A stretch of 64,000 nt of DNA from Serinibacter salmoneus (GCF_002563925.1 NZ_PDJD01000001.1:998973-1062972); one strand, 5' to 3'; shown: positions 27,701-35,472, counted from the stretch's first letter. The notes: generated by a model not told the origin, from the letters alone. A program made the numbers and translations.

Positions 27701-29943
27701 AGCTGCTCACGCAGGTAGGCGGCCGTGTTGTCCCGCGTCCACGCGCTCGCCTCCCACTCGGCGACGGCGGCGGTGATCCCCCGTGGGTCCTGGAGGGTCT
27801 CCCGGATCCGCCGCCCGAGGTGCTCCCCGAGCTCGGCGTCCCGGCCGGGGGCATCACCCTTCCAGAACGGCAGCCTGCCCGGAAGCCCGGGGGCGGGGGA
27901 GACCAGCACCCGGTCGGGTGTGATCTGCTCGATCCGCCACGTGCTCGTGCCGAGGGTGAAGGTGTCCCCGACGCGGGACTCGAACACCATCTCCTCGTCG
28001 AGCTCACCGACGCGACGGCCGCCTCGCGCCGCTGCCTCCTGCGATCCCGCGGCCAGGAACACCCCGTACAGGCCGCGGTCGGGGATGGTCCCACCGGACG
28101 TGACGGCCAGACGCTGGGCGCCCGGGCGGGCGGTGAGGGTGTCGGTCACCCGGTCCCACACGAGGCGGGGGCGCAGGGAGGCGAAGTCCTCGCTCGGGTA
28201 CCGGCCGGCCAGCATGTCCAGGACCGCCTCGAGGGTGGCTGTCCCCAGGCCCTGGTACGGGCTCGCGCGCCGGATGAGGGCAGCGAGCTCGCCGAGGGTC
28301 CACTCGCGGTCGGCGCACATGGCCACGATCTGCTGCGCCAGCACGTCCAGCGGCTGCTCGGGCGGGTGCACCTCCTCGATCTGACCGGAGCGAGCCCGTT
28401 CGGCCAGTACCGCGGCGGGCAGGAGCTCGCCACGGTGCACGGGGATGACCACGGCTCGCGAGACGGCGCCGACCTGGTGCCCGGCGCGGCCGAGGCGTTG
28501 CACCAGGCTCGAGACCGCGTGCGGGGCGCCGACCTGCACCACCACGTCGATCGACCCCATATCGATCCCGAGCTCGAGCGAGGAGGTCGCCACCACCGCC
28601 GGCAGCAGGCCGCTCTTGAGCTCCTCCTCGATGGCGCGCCGCTCCTCCAGCGACACCGAGCCGTGGTGGGCGCGGGCGATCCGACCGGGAACGCCCAGGG
28701 AGGTACCGGACTGCCCGGGTGCCTGCGCGGCCCAGGTTGCGCCGTCGTTCAGCGGCGTTGCCTGCTCGAGTGCCGGTGACTGCCCGGGCGTGTGTGCCTG
28801 GGCAGGCGGGTCCCCACCCGAGGAAGGCGCTGCGGTGCGGCGCTCCCACTCCTCGTTCAACCGGGCGGTCAGCCGCTCGGCTCCCCGACGGGAGTCGGTG
28901 AAGACCAGCGTGGTGCGGTGCGCGGCGATGATGTCGACCACCTGGCGGGTGACGTGTGGCCAGATCGAGGGCGTCGACTCCGAGCGTGACCCGCCGTCAA
29001 GGCCGGAGGATGGCGACGGGATGGCGCCGCCCGTCTCCGGCTCGCTGGGCAACCGGCCCGCGGCCGATCCGGCCAGCCACGGTCCGGGTGGGGCATCGAC
29101 CGCCTCCTGCGCCGCCGGAGCCGGGGCGTCGTCGGCGAGCCGGGTCAGGTCCGGGACGGAGGTCTCCAGGTCGATGCGGATCTCCTTGGCGATCCGCGGT
29201 GCGACGATCTCCAGGTGCCTGCCGCCCTCCGGCAGCGGTCGGGTGCCCGTCAGGAACCGCCCGACCGTCTCCAGGGGGCGCACGGTCGCGGAGAGCCCGA
29301 CGCGCTGGGCCGGGGCGGGCAGGAGCGCGTCCAGACGTTCCAGGCTGAGGGCGAGGTGTGCGCCACGCTTGCTGCCGGCCATCACGTGCACCTCGTCCAG
29401 GATCACCGTCTCCACCCCGGCGAGGCTCTCGCGCGCCGCCGAGGTCAGCATGAGGAACAGCGACTCCGGCGTGGTGATGAGGATGTCCGGGGGATGGGCC
29501 ACCAGGGCCCGACGCTGCGAGGCGGGGGTGTCGCCGGTGCGCATGCCCACCCGGATCTCCGGGGAGGGCAGTCCGAGGCGCGCGGCCGTGCGGGAGATGC
29601 CGATCAGGGGTGAGCGCAGGTTGCGTTCCACGTCCGCGGCCAGGGCCTTGAGCGGCGAGATGTACAGCACGCGGCAGCGCGGCCGGTCCTCCGTCGTGGG
29701 GTCGGTGCGCAGTCGGTCCAGGGCCCAGAGGAACGCGGCGAGCGTCTTGCCCGACCCGGTCGGCGCCACGACCAGGGCATGGCCGCCCCCGGCCACGGCC
29801 CGCCAGGCACCGGCCTGCGCCGCTGTCGGTGCGGCGAAGCTCTCCGCGAACCACGTGGCGGTCGACTCGCTGAAGAGACCGAGCACGTCCGCGGCGCTCG
29901 CCGACCCCCTCGGGTCGGGTCTCTGCGGCGTCGGTGAGGTCAT
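24796..29943 (-). CDS. lhr: Large ATP-dependent helicase Lhr
   Basis: 1715 aa. A superfamily 2 DNA/RNA-DNA helicase; mycobacterial Lhr is a 3'-5' translocase induced by DNA damage. Walker A is VVAPTGSGKTLAAFLWAL (near residue 60), Walker B/DExH is ILDEVHVMAGSKRGAHL, motif III LSATVRPL, and motif VI VQRLGRAGHQVG. A Pro/Ala-rich insertion between the RecA-like domains (about 310-430) looks disordered. Winged-helix and beta-barrel parts and the long C-terminal Lhr domain follow. A CACAAT element 6 nt before the ATG suggests a leaderless transcript. It is divergent from the DUF3046 gene. Confidence 0.96.
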   Translation of the reverse strand: MTSPTPQRPDPRGSASAADVLGLFSESTATWFAESFAAPTAAQAGAWRAVAGGGHALVVAPTGSGKTLAAFLWALDRLRTDPTTEDRPRCRVLYISPLKALAADVERNLRSPLIGISRTAARLGLPSPEIRVGMRTGDTPASQRRALVAHPPDILITTPESLFLMLTSAARESLAGVETVILDEVHVMAGSKRGAHLALSLERLDALLPAPAQRVGLSATVRPLETVGRFLTGTRPLPEGGRHLEIVAPRIAKEIRIDLETSVPDLTRLADDAPAPAAQEAVDAPPGPWLAGSAAGRLPSEPETGGAIPSPSSGLDGGSRSESTPSIWPHVTRQVVDIIAAHRTTLVFTDSRRGAERLTARLNEEWERRTAAPSSGGDPPAQAHTPGQSPALEQATPLNDGATWAAQAPGQSGTSLGVPGRIARAHHGSVSLEERRAIEEELKSGLLPAVVATSSLELGIDMGSIDVVVQVGAPHAVSSLVQRLGRAGHQVGAVSRAVVIPVHRGELLPAAVLAERARSGQIEEVHPPEQPLDVLAQQIVAMCADREWTLGELAALIRRASPYQGLGTATLEAVLDMLAGRYPSEDFASLRPRLVWDRVTDTLTARPGAQRLAVTSGGTIPDRGLYGVFLAAGSQEAAARGGRRVGELDEEMVFESRVGDTFTLGTSTWRIEQITPDRVLVSPAPGLPGRLPFWKGDAPGRDAELGEHLGRRIRETLQDPRGITAAVAEWEASAWTRDNTAAYLREQLTATDLLPTDETIVIERFKDDLGDWRVVIHSPYGAKVHAPWALVIAERLRERLGTQIGVMPADDGIVLRLPDTGDVLETWEPIPAPEPSARGRDGVVSAHIDLADLLLDPGEVRDAVVAGIGSSAHFAGRFREAAARALLLPRRRAQGRSPLWQQRQRASQLLAVAAQYPDFPIVLEAVRESIQDDFDTDALADLMARISRREIRVVEVTTPAPSPFARSLLMRYVGAYLYDGDAPLADRRAAALTLDPELLAELLGAQASDLADLLDPEAVDQVERQVALLTAGIRDVEGVADAVRRLGPITTREVARRLAATDDPETGTDTDTDAENEGSGDEPGPARAAAPAAAAEPADQPAAEVVARAQAWLSELEAQRRIMAVRVAGVEQWAVVEDAARLRDALGIALPMGLPGAVLEAVTDPLGDLVRRHARSHGPFLLTDLAERFALAPGALTSAVRALLEDGTLQAGRIRPGTPAPDHPVPWYSGRPGSQQLCDVEVVRRMRRRSLTAARAEVEAVPAEALGTFAPRWHRFGALRGVDGVLEAVDQLAGVAFDLADLESSVLPARVVDYRGDLLDDLTTSGEVVWVADPQATSASPAPAVTLLPSDAVAALAPEPREVTDPLAVAVLDALNGGGRFFRDIVQAVRQEAPDTSAPDVERALWELVEAGQVSNDSLAPLRARASATRAPTRSAPARRRLSRRALLAPSALDGGRTPGHGRPERIATPPTAAGRWSAVERDQIDPATALAARVATMVQRHGVLLRGAAGAEGVPGGYSALYPSLVRLEEAGGLRRGYLVEGQGASQFALPECIDRLRADAQRSTGAVVIAAQDPANPYGSLLPWPEHGSGRARRVAGADVVLVDGRLVLFLERGGGSLLTFTHEEEVITAAATQLGRSLASRAVRVTIRRMDGDSAAASTGTARRALVSAGFVPGPSGLRAPRSQDTGSQDTGGQGGGGQGGGGQARATDGGA

Positions 29944-29949
29944 GCGCCC

Positions 29950-29955
29950 ATTGTG
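29950..29955 (-). promoter_or_regulatory. -10 element (CACAAT) for leaderless lhr
   Basis: On the minus strand CACAAT ends 6 nt before the lhr ATG at 29943. The opposite-strand -10 of the DUF3046 gene starts only 20 bp away. Confidence 0.5.
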
Positions 29956-29975
29956 GCGTGGCCCCCTGACATCGT

Positions 29976-29981
29976 TAGGCT
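29976..29981 (+). promoter_or_regulatory. -10 element (TAGGCT) for leaderless DUF3046 gene
   Basis: TAGGCT ends 6 nt before GTG 29988 with no Shine-Dalgarno between. Confidence 0.55.
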
Positions 29982-29987
29982 GCCGGG

Positions 29988-30239
29988 GTGCGGCACTCGG
30001 AGTTCTGGTCGGTGATGGACGACGTGTTCGGGCCTGTCTATGCGCGCAGCCTCGCCTCCGACCTCGTGATCGGTGGCCTCGACGGACGTACCGCGCAGCA
30101 GGCCCTGGACGGCGGTGAGCCGCCGCGCGCCGTGTGGGAGGCGGTCTGCGAGGCCACCGGCCAGGACGAGGCCGTGCGCTACCTGCACCGTCAGGACCCG
30201 CAGGGGCGGCGCCCGGGCCGTTCCCGCCCCCGGGGCTGA
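29988..30239 (+). CDS. DUF3046 small protein
   Basis: 83 aa, no signal peptide or membrane segment. It matches the actinobacterial DUF3046 family, usually found just before recA: HSEFWSVMDDVFGPVYARSL, then a WEAVCEATG motif. The basic C-terminus is RRPGRSRPRG. The role is unknown. The GTG start is set by the -10 element 6 nt upstream. Confidence 0.85.
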   Translation: MRHSEFWSVMDDVFGPVYARSLASDLVIGGLDGRTAQQALDGGEPPRAVWEAVCEATGQDEAVRYLHRQDPQGRRPGRSRPRG

Positions 30240-30623
30240 GCTCGTCGCACGGGCTCGAGCAGGCGTTCGAGCAGGGGCTCGATCGCCTCGGGCGCCGCGT
30301 CGCCGCCGATCACGCTAGCGCCAGGTGCGGTGGGCGGTCTGACGCGGTGAGTCGGCGGCCGGGGCCCTGGGCGCAGGTGCGCGGTGAGGTCAATGTGACC
30401 CGGGCGGCGTGTCGATGTCGGTATCGAACACGCGTACGATCTAGAGTTGTCCACGGGTGAGCGTCCGTGGCCGGGTTCTCCACAGGAAAGCACGGTCGGG
30501 ACGCGATGTCAGTGGCCGGACATACTCTCGCCCCAGGTTCTCTCGGAGAGGGAGTGCCTGCACAGGCCAGCACTATCCGATACCCGTCCCCGCACTGGGG
30601 ATGCGCACCACAGGAGGCCCGCG
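30240..30623 (+). promoter_or_regulatory. recA upstream region (384 bp without a gene): LexA box, promoter and long leader
   Basis: A 16-bp LexA box TCGAACACGCGTACGA lies at 30424-30439. It overlaps a TACGAT -10 hexamer (30435-30440). Transcription from about 30447 would give a leader of roughly 177 nt. TACTCT near 30522 could be a second -10, as dual recA promoters are known in mycobacteria. 30240-30300 contains three near-repeats of CTCGAGCAGG-like sequence that I cannot assign. The leader ends with the Shine-Dalgarno CAGGAGG. Confidence 0.75.
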
Positions 30624-31682
30624 ATGGCGGTTCAGTCAGGGAAGAAGCCGGACAAGGCGAAGGCGCTCGAGGCCGCGGTCGGTCAGATCGAGCGGCAGTA
30701 CGGCAAGGGCTCGGTGATGCAGCTGGGGCAGGACACCCGCCCCCCGGTGGAGGTCATCCCCACCAGCTCCATCGCGCTGGACATCGCGCTCGGGATCGGT
30801 GGACTGCCGCGCGGCCGCATCATCGAGGTCTACGGGCCGGAGAGCTCGGGTAAGACCACGGTGGCACTGCACGCCGTCGCGAACGCCCAGAAGGCCGGCG
30901 GGATCGCCGCGTTCATCGACGCCGAGCACGCACTCGACCCGGAGTACGCCAAGAAGCTCGGTGTCGACACCGATGTGCTGTACGTCTCCCAGCCGGACAC
31001 CGGCGAGCAGGCACTCGAGATCGCCGACTCCCTCATCCGCTCCGGGGCGCTCGACATCATCGTGATCGACTCGGTCGCGGCGCTCGTGCCGAAGGCGGAG
31101 ATCGAGGGCGAGATGGGGGACAGCCACGTCGGCCTGCAGGCACGCCTGATGTCGCAGGCGCTGCGCAAGCTCACCGGCGCACTCTCGGCCTCCGGCACCA
31201 CCGCGATCTTCATCAACCAGCTGCGAGAGAAGATCGGCGTGTTCTTCGGCAGCCCGGAGACCACGACCGGCGGTAAGGCGCTGAAGTTCTACGCCTCCGT
31301 GCGTCTGGACGTGCGCCGCATCGAGACCCTCAAGGAGGGCACGCAGCCGGTCGGCAACCGCACCCGGGTGAAGGTCGTCAAGAACAAGATGGCGCCGCCT
31401 TTCAAGCAGGCGGAGTTTGACATCCTCTACGGCCACGGCATCTCCCGGGAGGGCGGCCTGATCGACCTCGGTGTCGAGGAGGGCTTCGTGCGCAAGTCCG
31501 GCGCTTGGTTCACCTACGAGGGTGACCAACTCGGTCAGGGTAAGGAGAACGCCCGCAAGTTCCTCATCGACAACCCCGAACTGGCCGACGAGATCGAGAC
31601 CCGCATCAAGGAGAAGCTGGGCATCGGCATCGCGGTCCCGGCAGACGCCTCGGAGCTCGACGAGGCCCCCGTCGACTTCTGA
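30624..31682 (+). CDS. recA: Recombinase RecA
   Basis: 352 aa. Forms filaments on single-stranded DNA, drives strand exchange and activates LexA self-cleavage. Walker A is GPESSGKTT (about residue 72), Walker B is [14 protein letters not shown], and loop L2 is [18 protein letters not shown]. No intein is present. The ATG ([11 protein letters not shown]) follows CAGGAGGCCCGCG. An acidic C-tail ends in DEAPVDF. recX follows after 3 nt. The LexA box upstream makes it SOS-induced. Confidence 0.99.
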   Translation: MAVQSGKKPDKAKALEAAVGQIERQYGKGSVMQLGQDTRPPVEVIPTSSIALDIALGIGGLPRGRIIEVYGPESSGKTTVALHAVANAQKAGGIAAFIDAEHALDPEYAKKLGVDTDVLYVSQPDTGEQALEIADSLIRSGALDIIVIDSVAALVPKAEIEGEMGDSHVGLQARLMSQALRKLTGALSASGTTAIFINQLREKIGVFFGSPETTTGGKALKFYASVRLDVRRIETLKEGTQPVGNRTRVKVVKNKMAPPFKQAEFDILYGHGISREGGLIDLGVEEGFVRKSGAWFTYEGDQLGQGKENARKFLIDNPELADEIETRIKEKLGIGIAVPADASELDEAPVDF

Positions 31683-31685
31683 TCG

Positions 31686-32468
31686 ATGGCCGGCGCTCGG
31701 AGATTCTCTGCGCGCGGTAACCGCGCGGACGATCATGACCGGGAGATCGGCGCGTCGGGACCGGGGTCAGACGACCTCGGGACCGACCGAGACGGCGCGG
31801 ACCAGGTGATCGCTGACCAGGCGAGCCCGGGCCGGGTGATCGCTGACAAGGCGAGCGCTGATGAGACGAGCGCTGATGATCGCGCTCGCCGCCGCACTCG
31901 ACGCCGGGGGAGAGGGTACGCACCCGAACCCCCGGCGTCGGGCGCCGCCGCTCAGGACGCCGAAGCCGACCAGGAGCAGGTCGCCCGCACGATTGCACTG
32001 CGCCAGTTGGCGGGGATGCCGCGCTCCCGCGCTCAACTCGCCGAGGCGATGGCGCGCAAGGACGTGCCCGAGGACGTCACCGAGAAGGTGCTGGACAGAC
32101 TCGAGGACGTCGGCCTGGTGGACGACGCCGAGTACGCCGCGATGCTGGTGCGCAGCAAGCATGCCGACCGGGGGCTCGGCCGTCGTGCGCTGGCGCACGA
32201 ACTGCAGCGCAAGGGCATCGACCAGGAGGTCGCCCAGGAGGCGCTGGCGAGCGTGGGGCCGGAGGAGGAGGAGCGAGTTGCGCGAGAACTGGTGCGCAAG
32301 CGCGTCCGCGCCACCATCGGCCTCGAGCATGACAAACGTGTGCGTCGCATCGTTGGGATGCTCGCGCGCAAGGGCTACGGTGCCGGGCTTGCCTACCGGT
32401 TGGTGTCGGAGGAGTTGTCAGCGGAGGCACCGGAGGCGGCCGACATGCCGCTGGACCCCTTCGATTGA
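31686..32468 (+). CDS. recX: Regulatory protein RecX
   Basis: 260 aa. Binds and restrains RecA filaments. The three-helix RecX repeats occupy about residues 97-245: ALRQLAGMPRSRAQLAEAM, VLDRLEDVGLVDDAEYAAML and the GLGRRALAHELQRKGI segment. The first 95 residues are a charged, repetitive extension (two copies of VIADxAS, 30 nt apart in the DNA), unlike the core and probably disordered; a later start cannot be excluded. It is cotranscribed with recA. Confidence 0.93.
   Translation: MAGARRFSARGNRADDHDREIGASGPGSDDLGTDRDGADQVIADQASPGRVIADKASADETSADDRARRRTRRRGRGYAPEPPASGAAAQDAEADQEQVARTIALRQLAGMPRSRAQLAEAMARKDVPEDVTEKVLDRLEDVGLVDDAEYAAMLVRSKHADRGLGRRALAHELQRKGIDQEVAQEALASVGPEEEERVARELVRKRVRATIGLEHDKRVRRIVGMLARKGYGAGLAYRLVSEELSAEAPEAADMPLDPFD
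31806..31856 (+). repeat. 30-bp tandem repeat in the recX 5' part
   Basis: Near-identical 21-mers at 31806-31826 and 31836-31856 (TGATCGCTGAC then AGGCGAGC, one base different), period 30 bp, so 10 codons per unit. Further degenerate GAGCGCTGATGA copies follow to about 31880. Confidence 0.75.
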
Positions 32469-32890
32469 TCGATCCCACTGGCTGGCATCGCGTCTACCTG
32501 AATCTCGCCGACCGTCGTCGAGTGGGTGCTTGCGCACGCGAGTCTTCGCCGAACGTGCGGTTGCGCACGCGAGTCTTCGTCGAGTGGGTGCTTGCGCAGC
32601 GTCGGCTTGCGTGAACTCGGCGCAACAGCACGCTCGGCGGGGAGATGCTGGCGCGCGGCGGCGCAACAGCACGCTCGGCGCAGGGATAGCGTCGGTCAGT
32701 TCGCCGAACGTGCGGTTGCGCACGCGAGTCTTCGTCGAGCGGGTGCTTGCGCAGCGTCGGCTTGCGTGAACTCGGCGCAACAGCACGCTCGGCGGGGGGA
32801 TGCTGGCGCGCTGCGGCGCAACGGCACGCTCGGTGCGCGCGGGTCGGCGCAACGGCACGTTCGGCGCACCGGGTGGGCTGCGCACGCGAA
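32469..32890. repeat. Array of inverted and direct repeats between recX and gluD
   Basis: This gene-free region (476 bp to 32944) carries seven copies of a 21-bp unit. Two are in the form CGCCGAACGTGCGGTTGCGC (from 32547 and 32702). Five are in the opposite orientation, core GCGCAACAGCACGCTCGGC or variants (units at 32619-32639, 32660-32680, 32774-32794, 32815-32835, 32846-32866). On a larger scale 32546-32678 is repeated at 32701-32833 (155-bp period, about 4 differences in 133 bp). TTGCGCACGCGAGTCTTCG also recurs (32530, 32561, 32716). The layout resembles REP/BIME-type extragenic palindromes at convergent gene ends. Confidence 0.85.
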
Positions 32891-32918
32891 GGGCCGGGCA
32901 CCCAGCGGTGCCCGGCCC
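32891..32918. terminator. Terminator hairpin after gluD (and facing recX)
   Basis: Perfect 12-bp arms GGGCCGGGCACC (32891-32902) and GGTGCCCGGCCC (32907-32918), loop CAGC. It lies 27 bp from the gluD stop on the minus strand. No U-tract; on the minus strand the sequence TTCGCG follows. Confidence 0.75.
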
Positions 32919-32944
32919 TCCGGTGCGTCTCGAGGAGTCGGGGC

Positions 32945-33820
32945 TCAGGCCTTCGCCTTCTCCTCGATCTCCTCCTGGACGTCCGCATCCGGTGCGTGCA
33001 CCGGGGCCGCGGTCCGCGAGGACAGCCGCTTCGCCACGTAGTCTGCGAGCTTCGTCAGCATCCAGTTCAGCAGGATGAAGATCAGCGCCGCCACGATGAG
33101 CGCCTGCAGCATGTTGCCGTTGCCCGAGCCGTACAGGCGGGACATGAACAGCAACTCGTTGTAGGTCACCCAGGAGCCCAGCGCCGAGTCCTTGAGGATC
33201 ACGACGAACTGGGAGACGAGGGAGGGCAGCATGGCGATCAGTGCCTGGGGGAGTTCCACCAGCCGCAGCGACTTGGAGTGCGTCATCCCGATCGCTGCCG
33301 CGGCCTCCCGCTGTCCCTTCGGGAGCCCGAACACGCCGGAGCGCACGAGCTCGGCGATCACGGAACCGTTGTACAGGGTCAGCGCCAGCACCACGGCCAC
33401 CAGCGGCACCGTGTTGGGGTCGAAGGTCTGCGCGTACCCGAAGCCGAGCCAGAAGGCCACCATCATGATCAGCACGGGCACGGCGCGGAAGAACTCCACC
33501 ACGATGCCGCTGATCCAGCGCAGTGGCGCGATGGTCGTGAGGCGACCCAGCCCGAACACGATCCCGAAGAGCATCGAGAACACGATGGACAACGCCGCCG
33601 CGATCAACGTGTTGCGCAGGCCGGGGATGAGGAAGTTCATCCAGGCGTTCGCGGTGAACATCGAGGTCCACCGATCGGCCTCGAGCTGACCGGTCTGCCC
33701 GAAGCGGATCAGCACCAGGACGGCGATCCCGATGACCACGATCGCCCCGACGATGTTGACGATGACCATGTTGCGCCGGCCCTTGGGGCCCGGCGCGTCG
33801 AAGAGGACCTGTGCGCTCAT
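32945..33820 (-). CDS. gluD: Glutamate-type ABC transporter permease (GluD-like)
   Basis: 291 aa. Inner-membrane permease of a polar amino acid importer. After a short cytoplasmic N-terminus come several hydrophobic segments: about 25-45, 75-100, 115-135, 150-170, 240-265. The EAA loop is GLPKGQREAAAAIGMTHSKS, which contacts the ATPase. A charged tail ends the protein. The ATG overlaps the gluC stop by four bases. The gene order gluA-gluB-gluC-gluD matches the Corynebacterium glutamate uptake operon; specificity is inferred from order and family. Confidence 0.9.
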   Translation of the reverse strand: MSAQVLFDAPGPKGRRNMVIVNIVGAIVVIGIAVLVLIRFGQTGQLEADRWTSMFTANAWMNFLIPGLRNTLIAAALSIVFSMLFGIVFGLGRLTTIAPLRWISGIVVEFFRAVPVLIMMVAFWLGFGYAQTFDPNTVPLVAVVLALTLYNGSVIAELVRSGVFGLPKGQREAAAAIGMTHSKSLRLVELPQALIAMLPSLVSQFVVILKDSALGSWVTYNELLFMSRLYGSGNGNMLQALIVAALIFILLNWMLTKLADYVAKRLSSRTAAPVHAPDADVQEEIEEKAKA

Positions 33821-34503
33821 CGTGCCACCGCCAGCTTCCGGGACAGGGTGGTGGTGACCACGCCGACCGGGACCACGAGGATCACGTAGCCGACCGCGAA
33901 GATCATGAAGATCAGGACCACCATGTTGCCGTTGAACTCGATCATCGTGCGCATCACACTGGAGGTCTCGGTCGCGACACTGCCGACGGCGGCCACGGTC
34001 GAGTTCTTGATCAGTGCGATGAGGGTGTTGCCCAGGGGTGCCACAGCGCCGCGGAATGCCTGCGGGAAGATCACCAGACGGGCGGCCGTGAGGAACGGGA
34101 GCCCGATGGCTCGCGCGGCCTCGGCCTGACCCAGGGGGACCGTGTTGACCCCGGAGCGCAGGGCCTCGCACACGAAGGCCGCGTGGTACACGGCCAGCCC
34201 GATGCAGGCGAAGATGAAGAAGTTGAGGTCGAAGTTGTCCGCGAATGTGATCTGGAGCTGTCCCCACACACCGAGCACACCCATCGTGATGATGATCGTC
34301 AGTGGGGTATTACGCACCAGGGTCACGTAGGTCAGGCCGGCCCACTGCAGGGAGGGCGCGGGGGAGACCCGCATGAGGGCGAGCACGGTGCCCAGGATCA
34401 TGGCGCCGATGGCAGCCCAGAAGGTCAGTTGGATGTTCACCCAGAACGATCCGACGACGTCGTAATTGCTGAAGAGGTACCCGATCTGTTCGAACAGGTT
34501 CAT
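33817..34503 (-). CDS. gluC: Glutamate-type ABC transporter permease (GluC-like)
   Basis: 228 aa, HisM/GlnP family. About five hydrophobic segments are seen. The EAA loop is VPLGQAEAARAIGLPFLTA. It pairs with GluD to form the membrane channel. The ATG at 34503 lies 81 nt after the gluB stop, and that gap contains a strong hairpin that should separate the expression of binding protein and permeases. The 3' end overlaps gluD by four bases. Confidence 0.92.
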   Translation of the reverse strand: MNLFEQIGYLFSNYDVVGSFWVNIQLTFWAAIGAMILGTVLALMRVSPAPSLQWAGLTYVTLVRNTPLTIIITMGVLGVWGQLQITFADNFDLNFFIFACIGLAVYHAAFVCEALRSGVNTVPLGQAEAARAIGLPFLTAARLVIFPQAFRGAVAPLGNTLIALIKNSTVAAVGSVATETSSVMRTMIEFNGNMVVLIFMIFAVGYVILVVPVGVVTTTLSRKLAVAR

Positions 34504-34540
34504 ATGGTCTCCCCCCGAGAGCGAATGGGCCGGTGGAAAC

Positions 34541-34578
34541 GACGGCCGGTCCGCGCGTTGCGGCGCGGACCGGCCGTC
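34541..34578 (-). terminator. Strong hairpin between gluB and gluC (attenuator or 3' stabiliser)
   Basis: Perfect 16-bp arms: on the plus strand GACGGCCGGTCCGCGC (34541-34556) and GCGCGGACCGGCCGTC (34563-34578), loop of 6. It begins 6 nt after the gluB stop and sits inside the operon. No T-run. Likely partial terminator or mRNA stabiliser raising binding protein over permease. Confidence 0.75.
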
Positions 34579-34584
34579 ATCGAC

Positions 34585-35472
34585 TCAGCAGCCGCGCAGC
34601 GTCGGCGGGTTGAGGTCGGCGTTCGGGGTGTACCCGGTGCCCTCGGTGTTGGCGGAGACGAACGACTCCCAGTCACCGGAGTCGATCATCGCGGTGACGG
34701 CCTCGTTGATGGCCTCGCACTGGTCGGAGCCCTCGGGGATGCCGATGCCGTAGTTCTCCTCGGAGAACGGGTTGCCGACCACCTTGAACTTGCCCTGGTT
34801 CGCCGGTGTGGCGGCCAGGCCGGCGAGGATGATGTCGTCGGTGGTGACGGCGTCGACCTGCCCGGACTCCAGCACGGTCACACAGTCGGCGTAGCCGGCC
34901 TGCTCCACGAGCTGGACGTCCTCGGCGTAGTCCTCCTTGATGCGCTCGGCGGAGGTGGAGCCGGTCACCGAGCAGAGGTTCTTCCCGTTGAGGTCCTCCG
35001 GGCCGGTGATCGAGTCGTCGTCCGCGCGCACGAGCAGGTCCTGGCCGGCCACGTAGTACGGGCCGGCGAAGTCGACGACCTCGTCGCGGTCGTCCGTGAT
35101 CGAGTAGGTCGCGAAGATCATGTCGACCTGGCCGGTCTGCAGCAGGTTCTCGCGCTGCGCGGACGGCGCGGAGACCCACTCGATCTGGTCGGGGGTGTAG
35201 CCCAGGGACTCCGCCACGTAGGTGGCCACGTCCACGTCGAAGCCGGTGTACTCGCTGCCCTCCTGGTAGCCGAGGCCGGGCTGGTCGAACTTGATGCCGA
35301 TGCGGATCGTGTCGCCGCCGCCCTCGCCGCCGGTGTCCTCGCTCTCCTCCGAGGTCGTGTCGGCGTCGCCACCGGCGTCCGTGTCGGTGTCGCTGCTGTC
35401 GCTCGAGCAGGCGGCGAGCGTCAGCGCGGCCGCCGCTGCGACCGCTGCGATCGTCACTCGGGTGTTGCGCAT
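34585..35472 (-). CDS. gluB: Glutamate-type ABC transporter substrate-binding lipoprotein (GluB-like)
   Basis: 295 aa. The signal peptide (about 1-22) ends in the lipobox LAACSS, so the mature protein is lipid-anchored outside the membrane. An acidic Asp/Ser/Gly linker (about 24-60) precedes a family 3 solute-binding domain: GYTGFDVD-like start (EYTGFDVDVATYVAESLG), SITDDRDEVVDFAGPYY and VTTDDIILAG. The ATG at 35472 follows GAAGGAGC. Downstream is the 16-bp hairpin; the gap to gluA (127 nt) has another stem. Confidence 0.93.
   Translation of the reverse strand: MRNTRVTIAAVAAAAALTLAACSSDSSDTDTDAGGDADTTSEESEDTGGEGGGDTIRIGIKFDQPGLGYQEGSEYTGFDVDVATYVAESLGYTPDQIEWVSAPSAQRENLLQTGQVDMIFATYSITDDRDEVVDFAGPYYVAGQDLLVRADDDSITGPEDLNGKNLCSVTGSTSAERIKEDYAEDVQLVEQAGYADCVTVLESGQVDAVTTDDIILAGLAATPANQGKFKVVGNPFSEENYGIGIPEGSDQCEAINEAVTAMIDSGDWESFVSANTEGTGYTPNADLNPPTLRGC

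Noticed and set aside
30191-30493. Small minus-strand gene overlapping DUF3046 and the recA upstream region (100 codons)
   Set aside because: It would cross the recA promoter and the end of a supported gene; no start signal and no family resemblance.
32500-32890. CRISPR array
   Set aside because: Units occur in both orientations with irregular spacing, the longer block is a simple duplication, spacers are not unique, and no cas gene is near.
32526-33041. Open frames through the repeat array after recX
   Set aside because: They follow the repeats, have repeated peptides such as RNGTLGA-like stretches, no ribosome binding site, and run into gluD antisense.
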